Assembly: GCA_035472475.1 (NCBI GenBank)
Contig: DATIPA010000080.1
Coordinates: forward strand, 1 to 28,945
DNA from: JAFAXD01 sp035472475
Lineage (GTDB): Bacteria; Pseudomonadota; Alphaproteobacteria; Rhizobiales; Xanthobacteraceae
Length of the DNA: 28,945 nucleotides
Direction: 5' to 3'
The notes under the pieces are model-generated. The model worked only from the letters and a program-made list of their open reading frames with translations. It made no database searches and was not told where the DNA came from. Both the position numbers and the translations under genes were made by a program. Position 1 is the stretch's first letter. The number at the start of each line of letters is the position of its first letter. This document shows, one piece after another, positions 9,202 to 18,357 of this stretch.

Positions 9202-9306
9202 TCACCGCCGCGCTGCTCCGATTTGAGGCCGTACGCGCCCAAGCTTCGCAGTTCGCGATATGGGATGCCCGCTTCGCAGGAGATGATCTAAGATCGATCC
9301 GACACG

Positions 9307-9354
9307 GGAGGCTATGCCGCTATCTTCAAGGCGGCGCGGCCTCCTGACGGGAGG
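9307..9354 (+). promoter_or_regulatory. Possible leader switch: two exclusive hairpins over the ribosome site
   Basis: GGAGGC (9307-9312) can pair with GCCTCC (9339-9344), extended by GCCGC/GCGGC (9316-9320 with 9331-9335). Alternatively the same CCTCC (9340-9344) can pair with the Shine-Dalgarno GGAGG (9350-9354) of the downstream gene, leaving a short loop. The two pairings exclude each other, so the long hairpin would free the ribosome site and the short one would hide it. I matched no known riboswitch class, and chance in GC-rich DNA is possible. Confidence 0.35.
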
Positions 9355-9360
9355 ATCGAC

Positions 9361-10284
9361 ATGCGCTTTGCGTTGACGGTGATCGCCGCGGTTACCACGC
9401 TCCTGGCCACGGCTAGTAGCGCGCCGGCTCAGCAGAAAATCACCATCGGCGGCACGCCGAATACCGGACCGGCAACCGCCATGGTGGCTGACGTCGAGGG
9501 GATTTTTCAAAAGCACGGGCTCGATGCGGCCTACACGCTGATCACGATCAATCCTTCGATCCCGCCCGCGCTGGTGTCGGGTTCGTTGCAGATCGGGATC
9601 CCGACCCCGACGACATTTTTGCAGTCGATCGACGGCGGCCTTGACTTGGTGATCATTGCCGGCGTTGCCGACAATTCCAAACGCACGCCGCTGCAGATCA
9701 TTGTGCGCAAGGACAGCGGGATCAAAGCGGCCAAGGACCTCGTCGGCAAGAAATTCGGAGCGCCTGGTCTCAATGCGGTCCTTCACGTGATGACGCGCCA
9801 CTGGCTTATGCAACAGGGTATCGATCCGAAATCGGTGAATTTCGTGGAAGCGGTCTTCCCGGTCCACGGCGACATGCTGCGCTCCGGCCAAATCGACGCG
9901 GTGGTGAGCGTCGACCCGTTCGCGACTGGCATCCTGACGCGCGGCGACGGCGTGCTGCTCGCCGACCTCATGAGCATTTTTCCGGAAGGCAATCCGAACC
10001 AGATGTACGTGACGACCCGTGACTATGCGAGCAAGAACCCTTCCGTGGTCAGCGCCTTCCGTGCCGCGATCGACGAGGCCGCGGCCTTCATCGCCGCCAA
10101 TCCCGAGAAGGCGCGCCAAGATCTGGGCAAAGTGCTCAAGCTCCCACCGCCAGCCGTCGCAAGTTTGATATTGCCGGCGGTCGACACCAAGGTGACCGCG
10201 CAACAGGTCGCGTTCTGGATCGACGTGATGCGCAAGCAGAACATGCTCACGCGCCAAATCGATCCGGCCAAACTGATTTATTGA
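9361..10284 (+). CDS. ABC-type substrate-binding protein, NMT1/TauA/SsuA-like
   Basis: The 307-residue protein begins with a clear signal peptide (RFALTVIAAVTTLLATASS, cut near APAQQ), then KITIGGTPNTGPATAMVADVEG, the start of the NMT1/SsuA-like periplasmic binding fold. The DIFATG-type segment is seen as VSVDPFATGIL. Related proteins bind sulfonates, nitrate, bicarbonate, pyrimidines or aromatic acids; the ligand is not readable here. No permease or ATPase gene adjoins it, so it is an orphan receptor in this window. GGGAGG (9349-9354) precedes the ATG. It converges on the polyphosphate kinase gene with only 4 bases between the stop codons and no visible terminator. Confidence 0.88.
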   Translation: MRFALTVIAAVTTLLATASSAPAQQKITIGGTPNTGPATAMVADVEGIFQKHGLDAAYTLITINPSIPPALVSGSLQIGIPTPTTFLQSIDGGLDLVIIAGVADNSKRTPLQIIVRKDSGIKAAKDLVGKKFGAPGLNAVLHVMTRHWLMQQGIDPKSVNFVEAVFPVHGDMLRSGQIDAVVSVDPFATGILTRGDGVLLADLMSIFPEGNPNQMYVTTRDYASKNPSVVSAFRAAIDEAAAFIAANPEKARQDLGKVLKLPPPAVASLILPAVDTKVTAQQVAFWIDVMRKQNMLTRQIDPAKLIY

Positions 10285-10288
10285 AGTC

Positions 10289-11215
10289 CTAATACACCGC
10301 CGGGATAAACATCTCCGCGGGAATTGGATTGCGGTGATAGTCGGGCTTGCGCTCGCGCGGCGGCAGCGCGACGGCCGGATGTTCGACCTCCCGGTAGGGG
10401 ATCTGGCTGAGCAGGTGGTGGATGCAGTTGAGGCGCGCGCGTTTCTTGTTGACCGCCTCCACCACCCACCAGGGCGCCTCCGGGGTGTGGGTGCGCTCGA
10501 GCATCTCTTCCTTGGCCTTGGTGTAAAGTTCCCACCGCCGGCGGGACTCTAGATCCATCAGACTGAGCTTCCATTGCTTGAGCGGATCGTGAATGCGCAT
10601 CAGAAAGCGCAGGTTCTGCTCCTCGTCGGTGATCGAGAACCAGTATTTGAGCAGGATGATGCCGGAATGCACCAGCATCTTCTCGAATTCGGGTACGGTG
10701 CGGAAAAATTCTTCACACTGCTCTTCTGTGCAGAAACCCATCACGCGCTCGACGCCGGCGCGGTTGTACCAGCTGCGATCAAACAGCGCGATCTCGCCGC
10801 CCGCGGGCAGCTGCGTGACATAGCGCTGGAAATACCATTGCGTGCACTCGCGCTCGGTCGGCGCCGGTAGCGCAACCACGCGACACGCGCGCGGGTTCAG
10901 GCGCTGGGTTATGCGCTTGATCGCGCCGCCTTTGCCGGCGGAATCGCGCCCTTCAAACAAAACAACGATCTTGGCTTTGGTAGCCACTACCCAGTCCTGC
11001 AGCTTGATCAGCTCGCGCTGCAGCCTCAGCAACTCCTTGAAGTAGAAGCTGCGGTCGATCGTGTCCTGATCCGGGTGATCGACGATTTGATCGAGCGCCT
11101 TGGTCAAGCGTTCGTCGTCGATCTCCATTTCGAGTTCTTCATCGAAGCAATCCAACATCTCGTCCTGGACGCGATCGCGCAGACCGCCGGCATCGTCGTT
11201 CGACTGGACGCTCAT
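10289..11215 (-). CDS. ppk2: Polyphosphate kinase 2
   Basis: The 308-residue single-domain protein is PPK2. The Walker A loop reads GRDSAGKGG (89-97), Walker B FDRSWYNR (145-152), with the lid region around VMGFCTEEQCEEFF and the conserved RHDPLKxWKLS-like stretch (IHDPLKQWKLSLMD). PPK2 uses polyphosphate to phosphorylate nucleoside diphosphates or monophosphates, and can run in reverse; it acts in the cytosol on polyphosphate stores. The length is that of one-domain (class I) members. The frame opens 16 codons earlier, but the ATG at 11215 follows AGGAACC and gives the usual acidic N-terminus. No phosphate or stress genes adjoin it. Confidence 0.94.
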   Translation of the reverse strand: MSVQSNDDAGGLRDRVQDEMLDCFDEELEMEIDDERLTKALDQIVDHPDQDTIDRSFYFKELLRLQRELIKLQDWVVATKAKIVVLFEGRDSAGKGGAIKRITQRLNPRACRVVALPAPTERECTQWYFQRYVTQLPAGGEIALFDRSWYNRAGVERVMGFCTEEQCEEFFRTVPEFEKMLVHSGIILLKYWFSITDEEQNLRFLMRIHDPLKQWKLSLMDLESRRRWELYTKAKEEMLERTHTPEAPWWVVEAVNKKRARLNCIHHLLSQIPYREVEHPAVALPPRERKPDYHRNPIPAEMFIPAVY

Positions 11216-11395
11216 GACCGGTTCCTGCCGTGGTTGAAGCCAAAAAAACACGCTTCGCCGCAATGTGGCGAGCCTATATGACGGTGATGCGACACGGGAC
11301 CCGACGCGCCCGGCCGGGCAGCCGAATCAGAAACCGCCTAAACGTTTCTTATAGCTGTCGCGCGTTGTTTGGACCGCCGCGGCCCCCGCTCGACG

Positions 11396-11809
11396 TTACA
11401 GCGATTTCGGATTTCCCTTGAGGATTTCGTAGCGCGTAGCTTCGCCTGTCGAATCGGTCATGGTGACGGTGTTGCCCATGACTTCGAGCTTGTAGCAATC
11501 CATCTCCTCGTCGGGATATTTGAAGCACACCGTATCGCCGACGAGGACCCATTGACCGGTCGAAATCTGATTGCCCAGCATTGATTTCGTGGTGCCGTCG
11601 GCGGCGTAGTATTCGACCAGCGTTTCACCGTCTTCCGTCCCAGTGATCGAGTTTCCGACCAGCTGATTCCACGCATCCAGGCCGACGAGTTTCTGCCCAG
11701 CAGGCGCGGGAGATGCTTGCGCCATTTGCTGGAGGCCTGCTTCAGCGCGAGCAGCTCCACTCATGGAAATGGCCAGAGCCGCGACCAGAAGACATATGAC
11801 TTTGCGCAT
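11396..11809 (-). CDS. Small exported protein of unknown function
   Basis: The 137-residue product starts with a signal peptide (RKVICLLVAALAISMSGAARA) and then a compact domain of about 95 residues. That domain has a beta-rich pattern LVGNSITG, a YYAADGT turn, W-containing TGQWVLVGD, then CFKYPDEEMDCYKLEV with two cysteines that could form a disulfide, and a final MTDSTGEATRYEILKGN. The layout (G-N-T/S ... DGT ... GxW ... CF-YP ... CY) resembles small DUF995-like periplasmic proteins of Hyphomicrobiales, but I cannot name the family securely. AAGGAG precedes the ATG. A second exported protein lies upstream on the same strand after 121 bases. Confidence 0.75.
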   Translation of the reverse strand: MRKVICLLVAALAISMSGAARAEAGLQQMAQASPAPAGQKLVGLDAWNQLVGNSITGTEDGETLVEYYAADGTTKSMLGNQISTGQWVLVGDTVCFKYPDEEMDCYKLEVMGNTVTMTDSTGEATRYEILKGNPKSL

Positions 11810-11930
11810 TGGTTCTCCTTGATAGACCGCCGGTACGTATCGGAAGTCGGGACGTCGCGCATGGTTATCTAATCATTCGCAAGGGTGCGCCAGTGTCGGC
11901 GGTCACAAATTGTCGTTTTAAGAGCCGATC

Positions 11931-12356
11931 TTAGTTCGTGGTTGGACACCGATTGTAGGTCTTGAGGTCATCGAAGTTGGTGCCGACCCGCATCGTGTCG
12001 CCACGCGGCATGACGAGAAATGTCATATCCTCTTTCTTCGCAGGATCGGTCTTGTCGGTGCACCACATATGCGCCGAGTAGTTTGGCCCGCCTACACCCG
12101 CGGTTTCGACCACATATTCGACCGCGCAATTTGCCTGCGGACCGGATCCGCCGCCCTCCTTGATGATGATATTGGATTTGTCATTCGAGGTGCAGAGATC
12201 GGGCGTGAGCGCCCAGGTCCCCCACGCATCTTTGGGAATCGTCGAATGCCGGACGTCGCCTGCCTTCGCGAACGGTGCCGCGAGGAGCGCAACCGCCCCC
12301 AAAATGGCCGCGCAACCGATCGCCCGCCTTGCGACCATCGACCTGATATTGAACAT
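11931..12356 (-). CDS. Small exported cysteine-containing protein, unknown function
   Basis: The 141-residue protein has a signal peptide (RRAIGCAAILGAVALLAAPFAKA, cut before GDVRHS). The mature part, about 108 residues, holds four cysteines (in PDLCTSND, QANCAVEY, HMWCTDK and NRCPTTN), which suggests two disulfides in the periplasm. The motif KDAWGTWALTPDLC resembles the start of small lipocalin-like periplasmic domains, but I do not recognise the family. GGGGG lies 7 bases before the ATG. It is followed on the same strand by another small exported protein, so the two may share a transcript. Confidence 0.75.
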   Translation of the reverse strand: MFNIRSMVARRAIGCAAILGAVALLAAPFAKAGDVRHSTIPKDAWGTWALTPDLCTSNDKSNIIIKEGGGSGPQANCAVEYVVETAGVGGPNYSAHMWCTDKTDPAKKEDMTFLVMPRGDTMRVGTNFDDLKTYNRCPTTN

Positions 12357-12590
12357 CGTCGACCCCCGCTCAAATCGAGGCTCGCTAGCATACTGGCACG
12401 GCCGTTTCTGGCAACGGCTTCGCCTGGACCCTCCGGCAACGCTTCGTCCGCGCCATGCGCGCAGACCTCAGGCGCCACAGTGCGGTCACGAACACCCGCT
12501 AATCCGTTTGAAATCACGACAACCAACGGTCGCCGCGCGGAGCCATAGTCCGCTGCGTCGGAACGTCTCGACTATGTTATTGAGTCCGCC

Positions 12591-14438
12591 ATGTTCGCGT
12601 TTTTCGAGCGACTGCTAAAACCCACGCAAGCACCGGAGCGGCCGGAACCGCCGGCGAGCCTGCTCGGGTTTTATTGGCATTACGCGCGCGACGCCCGGCG
12701 GCTGTTCCTTGCGCTGTTCGCCGCGGGCTTCATGGTCGCGCTCCTCGACACCATGATTCCGGTGTTCATCGGGCGCGTCGTGACGCTGCTGACCGCCAAT
12801 TCGCCCGATCAGCTGTTCGCGAAATTTTGGCCGATGCTGCTGCTGATGGCGTTCGTGTTGTTGATCGCACGCCCGGCTGCTCTCGTGACGCAGGCGACGA
12901 TCGCCAACCAGGCGATCGCCGCCAATTTGTCAAACCGCATCCGCTGGCAGAGCCACTGGCACATCGTGCGGCAGTCGTGGGCGTTCTTCCAGAACGACTT
13001 CGCCGGCCGCATCGCGACGCGCGTGATGCAGACCGGGCCGGCTATCCGCGAGAGCATTGTCGCGCTCATCACCGCGGTCTGGTACATCCTGGTCTACGGC
13101 ACCGGAGCGCTGATCCTGCTCGCACGCGCGGATCCCTGGCTCGCGCTGCCCGTGGTGCTGTGGTTTGCCGGCTACAGCATCATGCTGCGCTACTTCGTGC
13201 CGCGCATGCGCGACCGTTCCAAGGACATGACCGAGATCCGCTCCATGCTCACGGGGCGGATCGTCGACAGCTACACCAATATTCTCACCGTGAAGCTGTT
13301 CGCGCGGGCGCGGGACGAGGATGCCTATGTGCGCGACGCGATCGATTCGCACACCCGCCAGTTCCACGTCTCGCTGCGGCTCAATACGCTGTTCGGATTC
13401 ACGCTCGCGACGCTCAACGCGCTGCTCGTGACCGGCACCGGCGGCCTCGCCTTGTTCCTCTGGACGCGCGGCCAGGTCACCGTCGGTACGGTCGCGATGG
13501 CGCTGCCGCTCGCTTGGCAGATCGTGAACATCGCGGGCTGGGTCGCCTGGCAGGTGACCGACATCTTCGAGAACATCGGCGTCGTGCAGGAGGGCATGCT
13601 CACGATCGCGCGCCCGATCACGCTCGCCGACCGCGCCGACGCGCCTGCGCTCGCCGTCACGCGCGGCGAGATCCTGTTCGACGACGTACGCTTTGGCTAC
13701 GGCCGCGAGACCGGCGTGATCGAAGGCCTCACCCTCAAGGTCGCGCCAGGCGAGAAGATCGGGCTGATCGGGCGCTCCGGCGCCGGCAAGTCGACACTCG
13801 TCAGCCTGCTGCTGCGCTTCTTCGATCTTGAGGACGGCCGCATCCTGATTGACGGCCAGGACATCGCACACGTCACTCAGGAATCTCTGCGCGCGCAGAT
13901 CTCGATGGTGACCCAGGACACCTCGCTGCTGCACCGCTCGATCCGCGACAATATCCGCTACGGGCGGCCCGACGCCAGCGACGCCGAGATCGTGGCGGCT
14001 GCCCAGCTCGCGCATGCGCACGAGTTCATTCTCGAACTCGAGGACTGGCGAGGCCGGCGCGGCTATGACGCCCATGTCGGCGAGCGCGGCGTCAAGCTGT
14101 CCGGCGGCCAGCGCCAGCGCATCGCGATTGCGCGGGTGATCCTCAAGAACACACCGATCCTGGTGCTCGACGAGGCGACCTCGGCGCTCGACAGCGAGGT
14201 CGAAGGCGCGATCCAGCAGAGCCTCGGCACCCTGATGGCGGGCAAGACCGTGATCGCCATCGCGCATCGGCTGTCGACCATCGCCCGCATGGACCGCCTG
14301 ATTGTGCTCGACCACGGCCGCGTCGTGGAACAGGGCACGCACAGCGATCTACTGCGGCTCGGCGGCCACTACGCGGCGCTGTGGCGGCGCCAGTCGGGTG
14401 GCTTCATCGATGCGGATGGGATGCAGGCCGCGGAGTGA
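12591..14438 (+). CDS. ABC exporter half-transporter (fused membrane and ATPase domains)
   Basis: This is a 615-residue MsbA/YheI-type half-transporter that should act as a dimer in the inner membrane. Residues 35-330 form a six-helix exporter membrane domain. The ATPase domain has Walker A GRSGAGKST (394-402), Q-loop Q442, signature LSGGQ (503-507), Walker B ILVLDEAT (523-530) with catalytic E528, and H559 in the H-loop; all are intact, so it should be active. The transported substrate (lipid, peptide or drug) is not evident and no partner gene adjoins it. No strong Shine-Dalgarno sequence precedes the ATG, but it is the only start that gives a full membrane domain. Confidence 0.93.
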   Translation: MFAFFERLLKPTQAPERPEPPASLLGFYWHYARDARRLFLALFAAGFMVALLDTMIPVFIGRVVTLLTANSPDQLFAKFWPMLLLMAFVLLIARPAALVTQATIANQAIAANLSNRIRWQSHWHIVRQSWAFFQNDFAGRIATRVMQTGPAIRESIVALITAVWYILVYGTGALILLARADPWLALPVVLWFAGYSIMLRYFVPRMRDRSKDMTEIRSMLTGRIVDSYTNILTVKLFARARDEDAYVRDAIDSHTRQFHVSLRLNTLFGFTLATLNALLVTGTGGLALFLWTRGQVTVGTVAMALPLAWQIVNIAGWVAWQVTDIFENIGVVQEGMLTIARPITLADRADAPALAVTRGEILFDDVRFGYGRETGVIEGLTLKVAPGEKIGLIGRSGAGKSTLVSLLLRFFDLEDGRILIDGQDIAHVTQESLRAQISMVTQDTSLLHRSIRDNIRYGRPDASDAEIVAAAQLAHAHEFILELEDWRGRRGYDAHVGERGVKLSGGQRQRIAIARVILKNTPILVLDEATSALDSEVEGAIQQSLGTLMAGKTVIAIAHRLSTIARMDRLIVLDHGRVVEQGTHSDLLRLGGHYAALWRRQSGGFIDADGMQAAE

Positions 14439-14537
14439 GAACCTCCGCCCCCTGTCATGAACCTGTCACGGCAGCATGGTCGATCCCAAACGACGGCGGG
14501 ACCCCCACCGCCGGCGCGACTGGGCGTTTGCGCAACG

Positions 14538-15107
14538 ATGCTGGAAAGATCGAACATCATCGTACGTTCCTCGACCGAGGACGATGTCCCGGCCATGCTC
14601 GCGATCTATACCCATCACATCCAGCGCGGGCTTGGCGAATTTGACGTTGAGCCGCTCCATCCCGAGGACATCAAGCGCCGGCGCAAGAACATGCTCAAGC
14701 GGCGGCTGCCGCACCTCGTCGCTGATCTTACCGGCATGGTCATCGGCTATGCGTATGCGATTCCGTTTCGCAAGCGTCCCGCTTACCGCTACGCGGTGAA
14801 AAACTCGATCTATGTGCATCCCGATCATCTGCATTCGGGCGTCGGCCGCAAGTTGCTGCCGGCGCTGATCGACGCTTGCGCGGCCGCCGCTTATCGCCAG
14901 ATGATGGCCTATATCGACGCCGGCAACACGCCATCGCTGAGCCTGCACGAGGCGTTCGCATTCGAGCCCATCGGCGTCCTCAAAGGTGTCGGCTTCAGAT
15001 ACGGGCGTTGGACCGACAGCATCCTGATGCAGCGCCCGCTCGGCGCGGGCGCCAGCGCGCCGCCGGACGACTATGACGGTGTGCCGATCCCGCAAGGTTC
15101 GGTGTGA
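14538..15107 (+). CDS. GNAT family N-acetyltransferase (phosphinothricin-acetyltransferase-like)
   Basis: The product (189 residues from the chosen start) has the GNAT fold in the arrangement of the Pat/YwnH group: IIVRSSTEDDVPAMLAIY at the N-terminus, the acetyl-CoA loop IYVHPDHLHSGVGRKLL (91-107, pattern V-x-P-x5-G-x-G-x2-L), and a late GFRYGRWTDSILMQRPL. Members acetylate small amines such as methionine sulfoximine or amino-acid analogues; the true substrate here is unknown. The frame opens at an ATG at 14457, but the extra 27 residues are low-complexity and outside the family, so the ATG at 14538 is preferred; neither has a clear ribosome site. It starts 99 bases after the ABC exporter and converges on the decarboxylase with a 14-base gap. 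Confidence 0.85.
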   Translation: MLERSNIIVRSSTEDDVPAMLAIYTHHIQRGLGEFDVEPLHPEDIKRRRKNMLKRRLPHLVADLTGMVIGYAYAIPFRKRPAYRYAVKNSIYVHPDHLHSGVGRKLLPALIDACAAAAYRQMMAYIDAGNTPSLSLHEAFAFEPIGVLKGVGFRYGRWTDSILMQRPLGAGASAPPDDYDGVPIPQGSV

Positions 15108-15121
15108 GCACGTCAGCGGCG

Positions 15122-17471
15122 TTACTCGCGCACCACGTACGTATAAAACCGAACGCTCCCGTCGGGCTCGGTCTCGCGATAGATCCCCTGCACCTCGGCC
15201 TCAAAACCAGGAAACAAGTTCGCGCTGCGCTCGAACATCAGCAGATAGTTCAGCATCGGCTTCGCCCGTTCGTCGAGCCGTTCGCCCGGAACAATGGTTG
15301 CAATGCCAGGCGGATAGACCACGAACAGGGTGGTGGCGATCCGTCCGAACGCCTTCTCGAGCGGCACATAGTCGACATTGTTGCGCACCATCTGGCGCAC
15401 TGCTTCATGCGGTGGCATCGCGAGCTGAGGCAAGTGGTCGGGCGCAAACTGCGCCCGCTGGAGCGTGCTTGTTGAGCTGGCCCGGAAGAAGCCGTGCATC
15501 TCGGCGCAGAGCTCGCGCACCCGCATGCTGCCGTAGCGTGCCGGCCGCCGCCGCACAAAACTGCCGATCATGTCCTCAAGCCGCGCATTCGCGTCATGCA
15601 GCTTCTTGAACGCGACCAGCGCGCTCAAGAGCGTGCCGGCCTTGCTCGACTCGACACCCGGCGTGAGCAGAAACAGCAGCGAGTTGAGATCGTTCTTCTC
15701 CGGAACCACCTCGTTCTCGCGCAGATACTCCGCAACGATCGGAGCCGGAATGCCGTATTCCGCATAGGAACCGGTGGCGCGATCGAACCCGGGCGTGAGC
15801 ACGATCAGCTTGTTGGGATCGGTGATCGCGTAGCCGGGTGCGACATGTGTGAAGCCATGCCAGTGCGCGCCGGGCAAAAGTTCCCAATAGCGTGCATTGG
15901 ATGCGAGCTCGTCGGTTGCGATCGTCTCCCAGGCGATTTCGCACGGCTTGCCGTCCACGCCCGCGACCGTCACCCGGTCGGGCACGAACGCCTCGAAAAA
16001 CCAGCGCCGCTCGGGATCGGGCTCCTTCTCCTCGAATTCACGTCTGATTGCGCGCAGCTTCTGCGCAGCTCGATCCCGAGCCGGAGCGTGTCGTCCCAGA
16101 GAACCTCGCCGGAACGCCCTTTCATCATCTGGGCACCCACGTCGAGCGACGCAAACAGCGGATAGAACGGCGAGGTCGAGGCGTGCAGCATGAAGAATTC
16201 ATTGAAACGGCGGTGTTCGACGCGCCGCTGCTGGCCCTTGATGTGGCGGTCCTTGACGTGGATCTGCGAGGCCTGGGAAAAGCTCGCAAGCTGTTTGTGG
16301 GTTGACTGGGTGGCGATGATTCCGGGCTGGTCGGGGCCGAGGCCTTCGAGCCCCATCGCGAAACGGCCGGCAAACAGCGGGTGGAATTTCATGAACCCCG
16401 CCCAGGCCTCGTCGAACAGGATGTAGTCGCACAGGTGCCCGATCTTGGCGACGATCGCGCGGGCGTCATAGATCGTACCGTCGTAGGTGCACTGTTCGAT
16501 CACCGCGGCGCGAAACGGCCGTTCGCGCCGCCACGCATCCGGATCTTCGACCAGCGGGTGATTCCTGATCTTCTCGCGGATGCGCGTCTCGTCGAGCGTC
16601 TCGTAATAGATCGGTCCGATCAGTCCGTATGCGTTGCGGTCGGTCTCAAGAAAGATTGGAATCGCGCCGCCGATGAACAGTGCGCCGTGATGCGCCGCCT
16701 TGTGGTTATTGCGGTCGAACAGCACGAGATCGCCCTGCGCAAGCAGCGCCGAGAGCACAATCTTGTTGGATGCCGACGTCCCGTTGAGCACGAATAGGTC
16801 TTCTCTGCGCCGAAGATCGCGGCGGCTTCCTTTTGCGCCTCCAGCGCCGGACCCTCGTGCACCAGCAGATCGCCCAGCTCGAGCACCGAGTTGTCGAGGT
16901 CGTCGCGGAACACCGCCTCGCCGAGATGCTCGACAAAGATGCGGCCGATTGGGCTTCGGTTGTAAAAAATGCCGCCGTTGTGCCCAGGGCAGGTCCACAG
17001 CTGGTTGCCGCGCTTCGCATAATCGACGAGCGCGCCGAAGAACGGCGTCTTCAGCGTCTCGGCGTACCGCTTGAGCCGGCTGATCAGGTTCTTGGCGATG
17101 AACTCCGGGGTCTCTTCGGCCAGGAAAACGTAGCCATCGATATAGTCGAGCACCTCGACCGGGATGTCCTCGAACCGCTTGCGGCGCACCAGCATCACGA
17201 TCGGCATTTCGAGGCCGCGGCGGCGCATCAGGTTGATCAGCGCCGCGGTCTTTCCTTCCAGTCCCTTGCGGCCCCAGTCGACCACCATGCAGCCAATCGC
17301 GGCGTCGGCCTGCACCGCAATTTCGGCGTCCTCGATCCGCCGCGCCCGCACGACCTGGAAACCAAGTTGCTCGATTGCGGCAATGATCTGGGCGAGCCGC
17401 GCCCCTTCCAGATCGTCGGCGTCGAACGCCGGCGCGCACACCAAGAAGGTGAACCGTCTGAAGAAATCCAT
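15122..17471 (-). pseudogene. Orn/Lys/Arg decarboxylase, broken by two single-base frameshifts
   Basis: Three minus-strand frames together make one acid-decarboxylase-type protein of about 783 residues (family usual 710-790). The first runs from the ATG at 17471 to about 16795: MDFFRRFTFLVCAPAF, the receiver-like wing domain, then GNQLWTCPGHNGG. The second, about 16790 to 16065, is the PLP domain with NGTSASNKIV, DEAWAGF and QSTHKQLASFSQ; the PLP lysine codon is 16294-16296. The third, about 16060 to 15122, is the C-terminal domain with GYAITDPNKLIVLTPG. Each break is explained by one missing base: a missing A:T pair at 16793-16794 (TATTCGTG where TATTTCGTG would restore YFVLNGTS) and one at 16062-16063 (CGCAGAAG where CGCAAGAAG would restore LRKKLRAIRREFE). 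An intact enzyme would decarboxylate ornithine, lysine or arginine to the polyamine or diamine. Coding elsewhere is well preserved, so sequencing error or very recent decay are both possible. Confidence 0.85.
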
Positions 17472-17620
17472 CCGTTGTCCCGCCGCGCCACGCCGGTGAG
17501 CGATGCGTGCGGCACCGCCGCGCGCGCTCGCGGGCTGTGAGGCCCGGCAATTAAAGCCACGCCCAACACGACAAACGGATGACAGCTCTAGTCGGCGACA
17601 GATATCCGCCGCGAAGGCCG

Positions 17621-18178
17621 CTATCGCTGCGGCTCGCGCCACCGCCTGGTTACGGCGGCTTTGACCACGCCCTGTTCAACCCAAAACTTGAGCTGACGGC
17701 CATCGCGCGGACAGCAGTGCGCGTCGTCGTTGCTCCAATCGATGGTGTCGATCACGACTGACTGCGCCGCAATGTCAGCCTTCATGAAATTGATGCTGTT
17801 CGTGCCCGCAAAGACCATTGCGCGTTCGATGTCCGGCGTAAATTTGTGCAGCCGGATGTCGGAGATCGATTTGCCCGACTGTTTGATATCGAACGCGGCA
17901 ATCGCAGAGTGCCAATTGTTGCCGCCGCCGCACCCCTCGACCGAGTACACGAGGATCACGACGCTGACATCCTCCAGATTGTAAGGCGCGATCGTGCCGA
18001 AGGTGAATCCGGTCAGCGTGCAACCCTTTTCGGGCTGCAGCAGTCCCAACATCTGCTTAAGCGCGGCTGGCGTCAGATCGAATGAAGTCCGCTCGGCGGC
18101 AGTGCCGGCGGGCTGAGCGACCGCTGCAGCCGAAAACAGTGCGGCAACCGCGAAGCTTGAGAAAAGCGTTTTGCGCAT
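17621..18178 (-). CDS. Exported protein of unknown function
   Basis: The 185-residue protein has a clear signal peptide (RKTLFSSFAVAALFSAAAVAQ). The mature part begins with TSFDLTPAALKQMLGLLQPEKGC and has a beta-rich core (VSVVILVYSVEGCGGGNNWHSAIAAFD in outline) with three or four cysteines, including the CC pair in DDAHCCPRDGRQ near the C-terminus. I do not recognise the family. GGAAAGAG lies just before the ATG. It follows the broken decarboxylase on the same strand in gene order but is separated by about 150 bases upstream of that gene's start, so co-transcription is possible. Confidence 0.75.
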   Translation of the reverse strand: MRKTLFSSFAVAALFSAAAVAQPAGTAAERTSFDLTPAALKQMLGLLQPEKGCTLTGFTFGTIAPYNLEDVSVVILVYSVEGCGGGNNWHSAIAAFDIKQSGKSISDIRLHKFTPDIERAMVFAGTNSINFMKADIAAQSVVIDTIDWSNDDAHCCPRDGRQLKFWVEQGVVKAAVTRRWREPQR

Positions 18179-18267
18179 TGCTCTTTCCCCCGTGGATCAA
18201 AGCTGTCCGTGGGCCTGGAACCACCTCCGCCTTGGCGAGTTGAATGTACCAGACATAGAGGTGGGAT

Positions 18268-18357
18268 ATGTGGAAACTCCCCGTTGACCAAGACGACATG
18301 ACGCTTGCCGTTGCGGCAATCGTCTCCGCCGTCGCCATTTCACTCGCACTTATGTAG
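18268..18357 (+). CDS. Candidate 29-residue single-span membrane peptide
   Basis: ATG at 18268 follows AGAGGTGGG (18258-18266 region) at normal spacing. The peptide starts MWKLPVDQDDM and then has one uninterrupted hydrophobic stretch, TLAVAAIVSAVAISLALM, ending at TAG 18355-18357. This is the layout of small single-span membrane proteins. It is divergent from the exported protein gene (start 18178), 89 bases away. No homology can be claimed from reading alone; the length is short enough for chance. Confidence 0.4.
   Translation: MWKLPVDQDDMTLAVAAIVSAVAISLALM

Noticed and set aside
9290..9360. Thiamine (TPP) riboswitch ahead of the NMT1-like gene
   Set aside because: The conserved CTGAGA and other TPP core elements are absent; only the hairpin alternatives remain.
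9202..10257. 351-codon minus-strand frame opposite the binding protein
   Set aside because: Antisense shadow of a gene with signal peptide and clear family match.
12930..14342. 470-codon minus-strand frame antisense to the ABC exporter
   Set aside because: The sense strand has all ABC motifs intact; the antisense product is Asp/Arg/His-rich with no recognisable fold.
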